Positions 1 through 8,518 of a stretch of DNA of 64,000 nt are shown here, in pieces. Where the stretch lies: NCBI GenBank assembly GCA_964351995.1, contig CAYGQE010000013.1:1-64000 (forward strand), given 5' to 3'. The position numbers were made by a program, and so were the translations under genes. Under the pieces are notes generated by a model. It saw nothing but the letters and a program-made list of their open reading frames with translations. It made no database searches and had not been told where the DNA came from. Position 1 is the first letter of the stretch, and the number at the start of each line of letters is the position of its first letter. Origin of the DNA: SZUA-35 sp964351995 (lineage in GTDB: Bacteria; Actinomycetota; Acidimicrobiia; Acidimicrobiales; SZUA-35).

Positions 1-41
1 GTGTTGGTCTCGGTGGTCCCGATGTGCAACCCTTTGCCGCC

Positions 42-890
42 ATGGGATACGAATGCTTCGAAGTCGAGATCAGCGACAAGGTCGCGCACGTGCGGATGAA
101 CCGGCCGGAGAAGGCCAATTCGATGATCGCAGCGTTCTGGCGAGAGCTCCCCGTCATCATCGATGATCTGTCGGCCGGCGGCACCGTTCGGGCCATCGTG
201 CTCTCTGGTGAGGGCAAGCATTTCTGTTCCGGCATGGACCTGGAGGTCTTTGCCAACGATCCTGCCGTCGGTCCGAACATCAAACCCGGTCACCGCAGCC
301 GCAGGAATGAACGTTTCCGCAGCACGGCAATGAAGCTGCAAGACACGTTCTCGTCGCTGGAGCGATGCCGTGTGCCTGTGCTTGCCGCGATTCAAGGCGC
401 CTGTGTCGGCGGAGCGATCGACATGATCACTGCAGCCGATCTTCGCTACACGACCGAGAACGCATTCTTCAGCATTGCTGAGATCAACATCGGCATGACC
501 GCTGACGTCGGGACGCTGCAGCGCATGCCGAAGTTGGTGCCCGAAGGCATCGTTCGCGAGCTTGCCTACACCGGCCGGAAGTGGACCGCAGACGAGGCGA
601 AGGCTGTTGGTTTCGTCAATGGCATCTACCCGGATCACGAGAGCCTGCTTGCCGGGGTGCTCGAGATCGCCGCTGGCATTGCGCAGAAGAGCCCGATGGC
701 CATCTGGGGCACCAAGCAGACCATGCACTACACACGGGATCACAGCGTCGCCGACGGCCTCGAGTTCATCGCCAACTGGAATGCCGCAATGTTCGACACC
801 GACGACATGGGCGAAGCGTTCAAGGCGTCGATGGAGCAGCGTGAGCCCGACTTCCCCGACCTCTTCCCCCTCAGCCCCGGACTGGAATAG
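42..890 (+). CDS. Crotonase-family enzyme, probable delta(3,5)-delta(2,4)-dienoyl-CoA isomerase
   Basis: Probably shifts double bonds in dienoyl-CoA intermediates during beta-oxidation of unsaturated fatty acids. Numbered from an upstream GTG at 24, the protein has the CoA-loop GKHFCSGMDLEVF (residues 65-77) and three acidic residues, D133 (GGAIDMI), E153 (SIAEINIG) and D161 (TADVGTLQRMPK). The known catalytic acids of rat ECH1 are D176, E196 and D204. The spacing (20 and 8) is identical, and the flanking motif ADVGTLQR-PK is the ECH1 one, so isomerase is preferred over plain hydratase. The ATG at 42 fits the usual family N-terminus (YECFEVEI), but GTG at 24 is possible. The frame is open back to base 3, so the gene could also start outside the window. 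Confidence 0.85.
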   Translation: MGYECFEVEISDKVAHVRMNRPEKANSMIAAFWRELPVIIDDLSAGGTVRAIVLSGEGKHFCSGMDLEVFANDPAVGPNIKPGHRSRRNERFRSTAMKLQDTFSSLERCRVPVLAAIQGACVGGAIDMITAADLRYTTENAFFSIAEINIGMTADVGTLQRMPKLVPEGIVRELAYTGRKWTADEAKAVGFVNGIYPDHESLLAGVLEIAAGIAQKSPMAIWGTKQTMHYTRDHSVADGLEFIANWNAAMFDTDDMGEAFKASMEQREPDFPDLFPLSPGLE

Positions 891-894
891 GACT

Positions 895-930
895 GCTGGC
901 CGGGAGTTGAGAGCGCCAGCGAGCAGCTCC
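895..930. terminator. Hairpin element, copy A, between convergent genes
   Basis: GGAGTTG at 903-909 pairs with CAGCTCC at 924-930, with one G-U wobble. GCTGGC at 895-900 pairs with GCCAGC at 915-920. The arms interleave (A-B-A'-B'), so the two stems are alternatives or a pseudoknot. A 29-nt near copy lies at 58196-58224, also between convergent genes. It probably ends transcription from both sides; there is no clear U-run. It touches the stop codon of the minus-strand gene. Confidence 0.5.
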
Positions 931-1220
931 TAGGAACCCGAAGGGTTCCCGTCGTCGGTGAGGTCGCCGGCGGCAGCGAGGGCGCTGGCCAGCATGACTG
1001 AGCGATCGAGCACGGCCTGGAAGTAGTGCTCGGAGATGGTCTCGCTGCCCGTCAGCGGAACGCGACCGAGTGAGGACACGACGGCAACGGGATCACTGGT
1101 GATACGTACCGAGCCACCGAAGTCGGGGAGCTTCTCTTCATCTCCCCAGAAGGCCTGCTGTTGCTTGCCGGACGGGCGGTTCTTGTTGCGGCGTCTGCCG
1201 CGGGGGCGTCGACTGCTCAT
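930..1220 (-). CDS. Small conserved-looking protein downstream of SNF2 helicase
   Basis: A 96-aa protein of unknown function. It starts with a strongly basic tail (SSRRPRGRRRNKNR, residues 2-15) that could bind nucleic acid or be flexible. An acidic-to-neutral remainder follows, with no cysteines and no membrane segment. Its ATG overlaps the helicase stop codon by 4 bp (1217-1220), so the two are almost certainly translationally coupled and may work together. The operon link is seen directly; a partner role is inference. I recognise no domain. Confidence 0.6.
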   Translation of the reverse strand: MSSRRPRGRRRNKNRPSGKQQQAFWGDEEKLPDFGGSVRITSDPVAVVSSLGRVPLTGSETISEHYFQAVLDRSVMLASALAAAGDLTDDGNPSGS

Positions 1221-4200
1221 GCCATGACCTCTGTTTCGTCGATGCTGAGCATCGCTGCTTCGTCGATCCCGAGTGCCGTTCGCAGCTGCTCGGCGTCGAG
1301 ATCATCGATCGAACTCGATTTGGGAAGCACCATGTCGGCGATCTTTCGCTTCCCAGCCACCACTTCTTCGACCCGTTCATCGACGGTGCCGGGGCACACC
1401 AGGCGATGACAGACCACGGTGTTCTTCTGGCCGATGCGCCAGACGCGGTCGCGAGCCTGGTCCTCGACTGCGGGGTTCCACCAGCGGTCATACAGCACCA
1501 CATGGCTCGCTGCGGTGAGGTTGAGTCCCGTTCCGCCGGCCTTGAGTGACAAGACCATCGCTCCGGGGCCTTCACCGTTCTGGAAATCGGTGACCATCTT
1601 GTCTCTGGCCGTTCGGCCCAGACCGCCGTGGTAGCAGTGGATCGGCATGCTGTATCTCTTGGCGAGGAAGGCAGACAAGCGCTCGCCCCAACTCGCGAAG
1701 TGCGTGAAGATCAGGATGCGTTCTCCGGAAGCGAACACGTTGTCGAGGATCTCGATCAAGCGAGCCAACTTGCCGGACCGGCCGTCGAGTTCGCCGCCGT
1801 CGTCTTCGTAGTTCGCCGGGTGGTTGCAGATCTGCTTCAACGCGGTGATGGCGGCCAAGATGGCCCCCTTCTTGCGCGGCGCGCCGGCGTCGACCGCTGC
1901 TTGCTGTGTCACCAGAGAATCGAGGACCGCCTGGTAGAGGCCGATTTGTTCGGGGGTCATGGCGCAGTGGTCGAGCTCGTCGATGCGGTCGGGCAGCTCG
2001 GCGGCGATCGCCGGCTCGGACTTGGTGCGGCGGAACACCATGATGCCGTTGAGGGCTCGGAGGGCGCTTTCCGAATCGGAGCCGGCGTTGTTGGCCGCCA
2101 GCTTGTTGACGAACTCGTTGCGGCTGCCGACCAAACCAGGATTCGCCCAGTCGAGGATGGCCCAGAGATCGCCGAGACCGTTCTCGATCGGCGTGCCGGT
2201 CAGAGCGAGTCGTGAGTGGGCTTCGAGGCGCCGCAGCTGTTGCGCGGTGTCGCTCGTTGGGTTCTTGATGGCCTGTGCCTCGTCGAGAACAACGTTGTTC
2301 CAGGAGATCTTCTCGAGCCCGATCATGTCTCGGACTGCAGTGCCGTAGGTCGTGATGATGATGTCGGCTCGCTCGGCCATGGTTTCGAGGCCTTGGAGCG
2401 TGGATCGGTTGGGCCCGTGGTGGATACGGACACGAGCGGCCGGCACGAACTTCTTGGCCTCGGCGGCCCAGTTGCCGACCACGGCAGGCGGAGCAATCAC
2501 CAGCGCAGGTCCGCGATCCTTGGTGAGGTTGAGGTGCGCCAACATGGTCGGCGTCTTGCCGAGGCCCATGTCGAGGGCAAGACAGCCACCCAGGCCGCTG
2601 GCATCGAGGAATCCGAGCCAGGCGAGTGCGTCGGCTTGGTAGCTGCGAAGCTCGCCTCGGAACCCCTCTGGTTTGGTGGGGAGTTCGGCTGGCAAGTCGG
2701 TTGCGCTGCGGAGCAAGTCGGCGGCCCAGCCCGTGCCAGTGATGCCGATGCCGCCAGCGAGCGGTGAGCCTTCGAGACCGAGCGCATGGCGCAGCATCTC
2801 GGCGCCCGAGAGTTGGGTCTTGTTGGCTCGATCGGCGAGCGCCGCGGCCGCCTGCGCCAGATCGGCCTGATCGAGTTCGACCCACTGGCCACGGCTCTTC
2901 ACCAACGGACGAGCTTGTGCGGCGAGACGCTGGATATCGGCTGCGGTCAGCTCGACGTCGTCGAAGACCGCCGACCAACGCACATTGGCCAGCTGTTGGG
3001 CTCCGACGACCGACTCTGCGGCCTCGGAGGTCAATCGCAGCGAAGCCGACGGCTTGCGGCGAGAAAGAGCAGGAACACGAACGTCGAAGCCGGCAGCAGT
3101 GAGACGCTCACCGGTCGTGGTCATCAATTGCCACGCTTCGTCCTGGCTGAGAATCACTTCGCCGCGACGGCGACCACCGGGACGCAGCAACTCGGGAAAG
3201 AGCCTCTCGAGGCGCGTCAGCTGATCCTTGGCGTCCTTGCGGCGAGTGTTCGAGGCATTGACCAGGGCCGACTCGACGGGTTCGAGATCGCCGTCGGGTG
3301 TGGGCGCCAGCACGGCGAGATACCAAGCATTGGAATCGTCGGGTGGATCGAGCTGCATGACGAGACGGAAGCGCGAGGTTCCGGTGACGGGCTTGGCCCA
3401 TTGGTCGAGCCGTCGGACCAGTTCTGATCCGGCTCGAGCCGGAGCGTCGAACGGTGAGCCGTCGAGGTGGGCAAGCACGGCTTCGGCGACCTCGGTCTTG
3501 CTGCGTGGGTGCGGCGAGGCGGCGGGAACGTCGAGGCGTTCCGCGGCCGTTGTACAGATGGCGTCCAGCACATCAGCCACCACGGCTTGGGCGGTGAGGC
3601 GGGGATCTTGTTTTTGCCCGAACACCGACACACTCGGGGGCAACGACTGCGTGAGCTCTTGAAGATCGGACGCTTCCAGCAGTGCCGGCGCCCAGTGGAC
3701 GACGTACATGGCTGCGTCTTTCGCAAGCGGGATGGCGCTGTCCTTCGGTCGCCGGGTCTTCTTCAGCTGAGGTACCGAGCGACCTTCGCCGACCAGACGG
3801 ACCGCAACCGCAGCCGCAGCACCGACCCAGAGCGCACTCACGTCGAGATCGAGATCCTCGGCGATGTCGGGATTGGCCAGGCTGACGAGCCAACCCAGCA
3901 CAGAACGAATGGGGGCACTGACGGCCTCAGCTCGGCTCCCGTCTGGCAACTTGGCGGCTTGATGGCCCTCCCACAACTCGGGTGAAACGCCAGCATCGGT
4001 GAGGTGAGCTTCGAGTTCTTCAAGCGAAGCAGAAGCTGCGTTGTGGCCTCCAGCCCAAGCGATCACACGGTCGGGAAGCCACGAGAGCTGGAGCTTGGCG
4101 GTTCCGAGCTCCGGTTCATCGGGCTTGTCCGGCTTGCTCGGCGTGCCAATCAGCTCGCCGAGAACGCTGTCGATGCGCGTGGCTTCCAGTTCGAAGTCGT

Positions 4201-4459
4201 ACATGGCCATCGATCGCTCGGTGCCGCGGAGTCGATGCTGGAGGTCGGAGATGGTGACGTCGAGATCGTCGAGCATCCGCAGAAGAAGCCGGATCCACGC
4301 GTCGCGGTGGGTCTCGAGCATGTCGACGTCGCCGGGGCGCGTGACGTCGTCGAGATGGCGCTGCACGGCGGCATCGAAACCGTCCGGCACGCCGGCGCCG
4401 AGGAAGGCGGCAAGACTGCTCGATGGCAGGCCAGTCTGCTGTTTGGTTTCGATCGACAA
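1217..4459 (-). CDS. SNF2-family DNA helicase/translocase (HepA/HelZ type)
   Basis: A 1080-aa ATP-driven dsDNA translocase. The C-terminal half holds the two RecA-like lobes: motif I DMGLGKT (about residue 630), motif II DEAQ (about 723), and the late motifs ending in DRWWNPAVEDQARDRVWRIG (about 990-1010). The long N-terminal half has the look of the bacterial SNF2-associated domain found in actinobacterial HelZ-like proteins. I see no SWIM zinc finger. Translation starts at TTG 4459, with GGAG just upstream; no in-frame ATG fits. It is followed without a gap by the 96-aa gene. The family acts in repair or in remodelling of stalled transcription complexes; the exact role here is unknown. Confidence 0.93.
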   Translation of the reverse strand: MSIETKQQTGLPSSSLAAFLGAGVPDGFDAAVQRHLDDVTRPGDVDMLETHRDAWIRLLLRMLDDLDVTISDLQHRLRGTERSMAMYDFELEATRIDSVLGELIGTPSKPDKPDEPELGTAKLQLSWLPDRVIAWAGGHNAASASLEELEAHLTDAGVSPELWEGHQAAKLPDGSRAEAVSAPIRSVLGWLVSLANPDIAEDLDLDVSALWVGAAAAVAVRLVGEGRSVPQLKKTRRPKDSAIPLAKDAAMYVVHWAPALLEASDLQELTQSLPPSVSVFGQKQDPRLTAQAVVADVLDAICTTAAERLDVPAASPHPRSKTEVAEAVLAHLDGSPFDAPARAGSELVRRLDQWAKPVTGTSRFRLVMQLDPPDDSNAWYLAVLAPTPDGDLEPVESALVNASNTRRKDAKDQLTRLERLFPELLRPGGRRRGEVILSQDEAWQLMTTTGERLTAAGFDVRVPALSRRKPSASLRLTSEAAESVVGAQQLANVRWSAVFDDVELTAADIQRLAAQARPLVKSRGQWVELDQADLAQAAAALADRANKTQLSGAEMLRHALGLEGSPLAGGIGITGTGWAADLLRSATDLPAELPTKPEGFRGELRSYQADALAWLGFLDASGLGGCLALDMGLGKTPTMLAHLNLTKDRGPALVIAPPAVVGNWAAEAKKFVPAARVRIHHGPNRSTLQGLETMAERADIIITTYGTAVRDMIGLEKISWNNVVLDEAQAIKNPTSDTAQQLRRLEAHSRLALTGTPIENGLGDLWAILDWANPGLVGSRNEFVNKLAANNAGSDSESALRALNGIMVFRRTKSEPAIAAELPDRIDELDHCAMTPEQIGLYQAVLDSLVTQQAAVDAGAPRKKGAILAAITALKQICNHPANYEDDGGELDGRSGKLARLIEILDNVFASGERILIFTHFASWGERLSAFLAKRYSMPIHCYHGGLGRTARDKMVTDFQNGEGPGAMVLSLKAGGTGLNLTAASHVVLYDRWWNPAVEDQARDRVWRIGQKNTVVCHRLVCPGTVDERVEEVVAGKRKIADMVLPKSSSIDDLDAEQLRTALGIDEAAMLSIDETEVMA

Positions 4460-4642
4460 AGCGCTCCGCTCACGGCGTCAACAGCCGGCCTATCGAGGAG
4501 GCAAGGCTGTGCGAAAGGCGCTGACGGCCGGAGGATGTGCAAACGGGACGAACCGTGCAGTCATACATCCGGGGAGACCGCGCCAGAGGGAGACGATAGC
4601 AGAAGAAGCACCCGTTGGGGTCACACAGGGCTCAGAACGAGC

Positions 4643-5221
4643 TCACTTGGGGGCGAAGAACTCCCGAAGAAGGGGCTCGTAGTGCTCGAGGGGATTGCTC
4701 TTGTAGTCACTGTCGAACGCCGTCTGGTCGTACTTTGCGCAGAACTCACGGGTGTAGTCGTAGTACGGGCTGTCGACGTACTTGAGGTGGGTGTCTTTGT
4801 CCATGCCGATGTGGTGCCAGAAATACTCGCCTTGGAAGATGCCATGGTGCTGGACCATCCAGTGGTTGGCTTCGGACACGTGAGTCTTGACCATCGCGGC
4901 CGCAATGTCGGGGTGGTTGTACGGAGCGAAGTTGTCACCGATGTCGTGCAGGAGAGCACAAACGATGTACTCGTCGTCTCGACCGTCCCGTTCGGCCCGA
5001 GTCGCTGTCTGGAGGCTGTGTTCGAGACGATTCACCGGGAAGCCGCCGTGGTCGTGTTCGAGGTACTGGAGCTGTTCGATCACTTTGTCGGCCACCAAAG
5101 CCTGGGTGTGGGCCAGCATCGGAGCGATGATGGCCCAGTCTTCGGCGGTCGACTCTTCGAATGTCTTGAAGTGCGTCAGTGGGGTGAAGGTGGCTTCCGG
5201 GGTGTCAGTGACGTCGGTCAT
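4643..5221 (-). CDS. HD-domain protein, PhnZ/MIOX-like
   Basis: A 192-aa protein with metal-binding H68 (RLEHSLQTA) and H92-D93 (CALLHDIGD), plus several histidines at 114, 120, 125-126 and 136-137 and late aspartates. The 24-residue spacing from the first His to the HD pair, and the EHSLQTA...ALLHDIG signature, match PhnZ/TmpB and myo-inositol oxygenase, which use a mixed-valence di-iron centre to cleave C-P or C-C bonds with O2. A plain HD phosphohydrolase is the alternative. No phosphonate genes lie nearby, so the substrate is unknown. The ATG at 5221 is preceded by a leaderless-type promoter and is divergent from the molybdopterin enzyme. Confidence 0.7.
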   Translation of the reverse strand: MTDVTDTPEATFTPLTHFKTFEESTAEDWAIIAPMLAHTQALVADKVIEQLQYLEHDHGGFPVNRLEHSLQTATRAERDGRDDEYIVCALLHDIGDNFAPYNHPDIAAAMVKTHVSEANHWMVQHHGIFQGEYFWHHIGMDKDTHLKYVDSPYYDYTREFCAKYDQTAFDSDYKSNPLEHYEPLLREFFAPK

Positions 5222-5263
5222 GGTTCGACGCTAGCGCAACGCCGTGTCAGGATCGAACCATGA
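5218..5263. repeat. Inverted repeat containing both start codons of a divergent gene pair
   Basis: TCATGGTTCGA at 5218-5228 is the exact reverse complement of TCGAACCATGA at 5253-5263, with 24 nt between. Each arm includes the ATG of one of the two divergent genes, so both mRNAs begin with the same bases around the start. It could be a shared operator or a coincidence of similar starts. Confidence 0.6.
5222..5233 (-). promoter_or_regulatory. Leaderless-type -10 box for the HD gene
   Basis: On the minus strand TAGCGT (5233-5228) is followed by exactly 6 nt (CGAACC) and the ATG at 5221. There is no Shine-Dalgarno. This fits an actinobacterial leaderless transcript starting at the A of ATG. No good -35 is seen. 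Confidence 0.5.
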
Positions 5264-7548
5264 CTGGGACCAGAACAGCGATCCGCACCTGTCCGCTTTG
5301 CGAGGCTGGGTGCGGTTTGGAGCTGACGATCACTCGCGACGACGGCACGGACACCGAAGACGTCAAGGTGATCCGGGGCGACAAGGACGATGTGTTCTCC
5401 GGGGGCTTTGTTTGTCCCAAGGGAACCACACTCGGTCATCTCCATAACGACCCCGACTGGCTCCGTCAACCCATGATCAAGCGCGACGGTGCCTTCGTAC
5501 CCGCCTCATGGGACGAAGCCTTCGCCACCATCGAAGAGGGATTGATGCCCCTGATCGCTGAGCACGGCAGGGATGCGGTCGCGATATACCTCGGCAACCC
5601 CGGCGCTCACTCGCTCGCTCCCCTGCTCTACAACCGGTCGTTGCTACTCGGTCTCGGAAGCCGCAACCGCTTCTCGGCTTCAACGGTGGATCAGCGCCCG
5701 AAGGAGATCTCGGCTGCGATGATGTTCGGTTCGGTCACCGTGCCGGTTCCTGACCTCGACCGCACCGACTTCCTCCTGATGCTTGGTGCCAACCCGTACG
5801 CCTCGAATGGTTCACTCTGCACGGCGCCGGATTTCCCCGGTCGTCTCGAGCGCTTGCAGGAGCGGGGCGGCACCGTCGTTGTTGTCGACCCTCGTCGCAG
5901 CGAAACGGTCGAACGAGCAGACCAACACATCGCCATCCGTCCGGGCACCGACGCGCATCTGCTTGCCTCGCTGGTGCACGTGATGTTCGCCGAGGGCATC
6001 GCCGACGCTGGCGATGTTGCCGATCACTGCAAGGGTTGGGACGAACTCGCTCCCCTCGTCGAGCGGTTCGATGCCGACACAACGGCGGTGGTCTGTGGTG
6101 TGGAGGCCGACACGATCCGGGTGCTGGCACGGGAATTGGTGTCCCATGACAAGGCAGCGGTCTATGGACGCATCGGCACCTGCACGCAAGAGTTCGGCAC
6201 GCTGGCGTCGTGGCTGGTTGACGTGGTCAACATCGCATCTGGGAACCTCGACAAGGTCGGCGGTGCGATGTTTGCCAAAGGCGCTGCAGGTCAGCCGTCG
6301 ACGAAGGGGGCATCTGGTACTGGGCGTGGGTTCAAGATGGCGCGAGTGCGTTCCCGGGTGAGCGGAGCGCCGGAGTCGCTCGGCGAATTCCCCGTGACTG
6401 CGTTGCCTGAAGAGATCGAAACCGAAGGTGAGGGTCAGGTCCGAGCGCTCATCACCGTGGCCGGCAATCCCGTCAGCTCCAACCCCAACAGCAACCGGCT
6501 CGACGCTGCCATTGGATCGCTCGAGTTCATGGTCAGTATCGATCCCTACATCAATGAGACAACACGTCACGCCGACGTGATCCTGCCGCCGCCCACCTCA
6601 ATGCAGAAGAGTCACTACGACCTGGCGTTGCTCAACTTCGCCGTCCACAACGTGGCCAACTACTCGGCGCCAGTGTTTCCGCTCGCTGACTCCCAGATGG
6701 ACGAGGGAACCATCATGCTTCGGCTCGCCGGTCTCCTCAGCGGCGCTGGATTCAACGCCGACACCGACACCATGGACGCTGACATCGCCCGAGCCATGTT
6801 GAGCTCGGCCGCACGCGACGAGCACAGCAGCGTGTACGGCCGCGACCTCGACGAAATGTTCGAGATGTTGGGCGATCGAACCGGACCCGAGCGCCTGCTC
6901 GACATCATGTTGCGCACGGGACCATATGGCGACGGCTTTGGCGTCGACCCCGACGGCCTCACGCTTGCTGTGCTCGAAGCGAACCCTCACGGCGTCGATC
7001 TCGGAGCGCTCGAGCCCGGACGCGTGCCAGCCAACTTGCGGACCCCGATCGGAAAGATCGATCTCACACCGCCGATGCTCGTCGAGGATTTCGAGCGGCT
7101 CGTGGCGTCGCTCGATCGAGACTGGGACGACACGATGGTCCTCGTTGGCCGTCGTCATGTGCGGTCGAACAACTCGTGGATGCACAACATCAAGGTGCTG
7201 ACCAAGGGCAAGAATCGCTGCACCTTGCAGATCCATCCCGACGACGCAGCCGAGCGGGGCATCGTCGATGGCGGCATGGCCACGGTTGCTTCACGGGTCG
7301 GCACGGTTGATGTCGCGGTCGAAGTGACCGACGGGATCCGACCCGGCGTGGTGAGCATTCCGCACGGATTCGGTCAGAACATGCCCGGCGTGAAACTGCA
7401 CGTCGCCACGGCCTACGAGGGCGTCAACACCAACATCCTCACTGACGAGTACTTTCGCGATGAGCTCAGTGGCAACATTGCGCTCAACGGCGTCCCGGTC
7501 GTGGTGTCGGCTGCGGTCGGCGCGGCGGAAATTCCCGCCGCCGGCTGA
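5260..7548 (+). CDS. Molybdopterin oxidoreductase (DMSO-reductase/FDH superfamily) with one 4Fe-4S cluster
   Basis: A 762-aa bis-MGD enzyme. The N-terminal cluster site is C11, C14, C18 and C52 (CPLCEAGC ... FVCPKG), as in formate dehydrogenase and assimilatory nitrate reductase. The molybdopterin-binding core follows (LMLGANPYASNG, VVVDPRRSETVERAD), and the C-terminal dinucleotide-binding barrel ends about residue 745. In the region where FDH-H has selenocysteine 140 the sequence is SASTVD (139-144), with no Cys or Sec; Ser or Asp may ligate Mo. No beta or membrane subunit is adjacent, so a soluble electron acceptor is likely. AGGA sits 7 nt before ATG 5260. No Tat signal is seen, so it is cytoplasmic. 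Substrate unknown. Confidence 0.88.
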   Translation: MTGTRTAIRTCPLCEAGCGLELTITRDDGTDTEDVKVIRGDKDDVFSGGFVCPKGTTLGHLHNDPDWLRQPMIKRDGAFVPASWDEAFATIEEGLMPLIAEHGRDAVAIYLGNPGAHSLAPLLYNRSLLLGLGSRNRFSASTVDQRPKEISAAMMFGSVTVPVPDLDRTDFLLMLGANPYASNGSLCTAPDFPGRLERLQERGGTVVVVDPRRSETVERADQHIAIRPGTDAHLLASLVHVMFAEGIADAGDVADHCKGWDELAPLVERFDADTTAVVCGVEADTIRVLARELVSHDKAAVYGRIGTCTQEFGTLASWLVDVVNIASGNLDKVGGAMFAKGAAGQPSTKGASGTGRGFKMARVRSRVSGAPESLGEFPVTALPEEIETEGEGQVRALITVAGNPVSSNPNSNRLDAAIGSLEFMVSIDPYINETTRHADVILPPPTSMQKSHYDLALLNFAVHNVANYSAPVFPLADSQMDEGTIMLRLAGLLSGAGFNADTDTMDADIARAMLSSAARDEHSSVYGRDLDEMFEMLGDRTGPERLLDIMLRTGPYGDGFGVDPDGLTLAVLEANPHGVDLGALEPGRVPANLRTPIGKIDLTPPMLVEDFERLVASLDRDWDDTMVLVGRRHVRSNNSWMHNIKVLTKGKNRCTLQIHPDDAAERGIVDGGMATVASRVGTVDVAVEVTDGIRPGVVSIPHGFGQNMPGVKLHVATAYEGVNTNILTDEYFRDELSGNIALNGVPVVVSAAVGAAEIPAAG

Positions 7549-7550
7549 GT

Positions 7551-8396
7551 TCAGGCCGAGACGGGCTCGGGGACCTCGAGATCCAGGCCGAGATCTGTCG
7601 ACCACACCGGCAACGTGCCGTCGTCGGCGTCGAAGTGCTGCAGCCACTGCTCGTAGAACGCTGGATCAACCAGCTTCGACGGGTGGTGGCCGGGTAGGGC
7701 GGAGACGACCATGGCTGGCAAGAGGTCGAAAACGAAGCTGATCGTCCACGTGAGCATGCGCCAGTGGGCGATCGGTCGGAAGAAGCGTCCTTGACGCCAC
7801 AGCATCTGTGCAGTGCCAGCGGCGGCGAAGAAGCCGAGCAGGATCATCGCCGTCACCATGGCGGCGACGTACGTCCGTCGTTTGCCCGAGACCTGATGGA
7901 AGGCATCGAAGGCGACGGTCTTGTGGCCCACCTCCTCGGCGAGGTGCCACAGGAAGAGTGAGGCCGCTTCATCGTCGGCGCCGTCGAACAATTCGCCGAG
8001 ACGGCTCTCGACCCAGCGAGCGACCGAGTACGCGATGGTCTCGAAGCCAGCAGCAAAGCCAGCGTTGAAGGCCATCGAGCGGTCTGACAGCTTCTCGAAC
8101 GTCCATGCCATCAGCCGATTCAGTCGTTCGAGGCTCGGCTGGTCAGCGAGGACAGCAGCGTTGAAGCGCCGGTGTTCCACGTGATGTTGCAGTTCTTCGG
8201 CCACGAAGTGTCGAGCGTCGGCAGCAGTGGCGTCATCGAGACGCTCGATGGTCGCCCGTATCGACTTGGCCACGTACGGCTCGGCGTGGGGCATCATCAT
8301 CGAGACGGAGTTCGCCACGCACGCGAGCTCGGGCACGAGCGGGTGCCACTGGGGATTGAAGTCTTCGGAGTACTCGAAACGCACACGGCGGGTCAT
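7551..8396 (-). CDS. Predicted metal-dependent hydrolase, PF10118-type, ferritin-like
   Basis: A roughly 281-aa protein with two metal-type helices, EELQHHVEHRRF and HLAEEVGHKTVAFDAFH, resembling E-x-x-H di-iron sites. A hydrophobic segment (TYVAAMVTAMILLGFFAAAG) and a second one near the C-terminus suggest membrane association. The pattern matches the 'predicted metal-dependent hydrolase' family; catalysis is unproven. ATG 8396 gives the usual short N-terminus (MTRRVRFEYSEDFNPQWHP); an in-frame ATG at 8426 would add 10 residues. It ends 2 bp from the convergent molybdopterin gene. Confidence 0.75.
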   Translation of the reverse strand: MTRRVRFEYSEDFNPQWHPLVPELACVANSVSMMMPHAEPYVAKSIRATIERLDDATAADARHFVAEELQHHVEHRRFNAAVLADQPSLERLNRLMAWTFEKLSDRSMAFNAGFAAGFETIAYSVARWVESRLGELFDGADDEAASLFLWHLAEEVGHKTVAFDAFHQVSGKRRTYVAAMVTAMILLGFFAAAGTAQMLWRQGRFFRPIAHWRMLTWTISFVFDLLPAMVVSALPGHHPSKLVDPAFYEQWLQHFDADDGTLPVWSTDLGLDLEVPEPVSA

Positions 8397-8480
8397 TGCA
8401 CTCTTCATCGGCCGACTGCACTGCATCCTGAATGGGTGCGATCAGGAACCGCTGTTCGGCGCGTGCTGCCTGGGTTTTGC

Positions 8481-8518
8481 TTGACCTGGAGTGCACTCCA
8501 GCATGTTCGATGGAGTCA
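8481..8518 (+). promoter_or_regulatory. MerR-type promoter of the aldo/keto reductase gene
   Basis: -35 TTGACC (8481-8486), a 19-bp spacer, and -10-like TTCGAT (8506-8511) lie 6 nt before ATG 8518. The perfect 16-bp palindrome CTGGAGTGCACTCCAG (8486-8501) sits in the spacer. Stretched spacing plus a central dyad is the known layout of MerR/SoxR-regulated promoters. No merR gene lies in the window. Confidence 0.7.
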
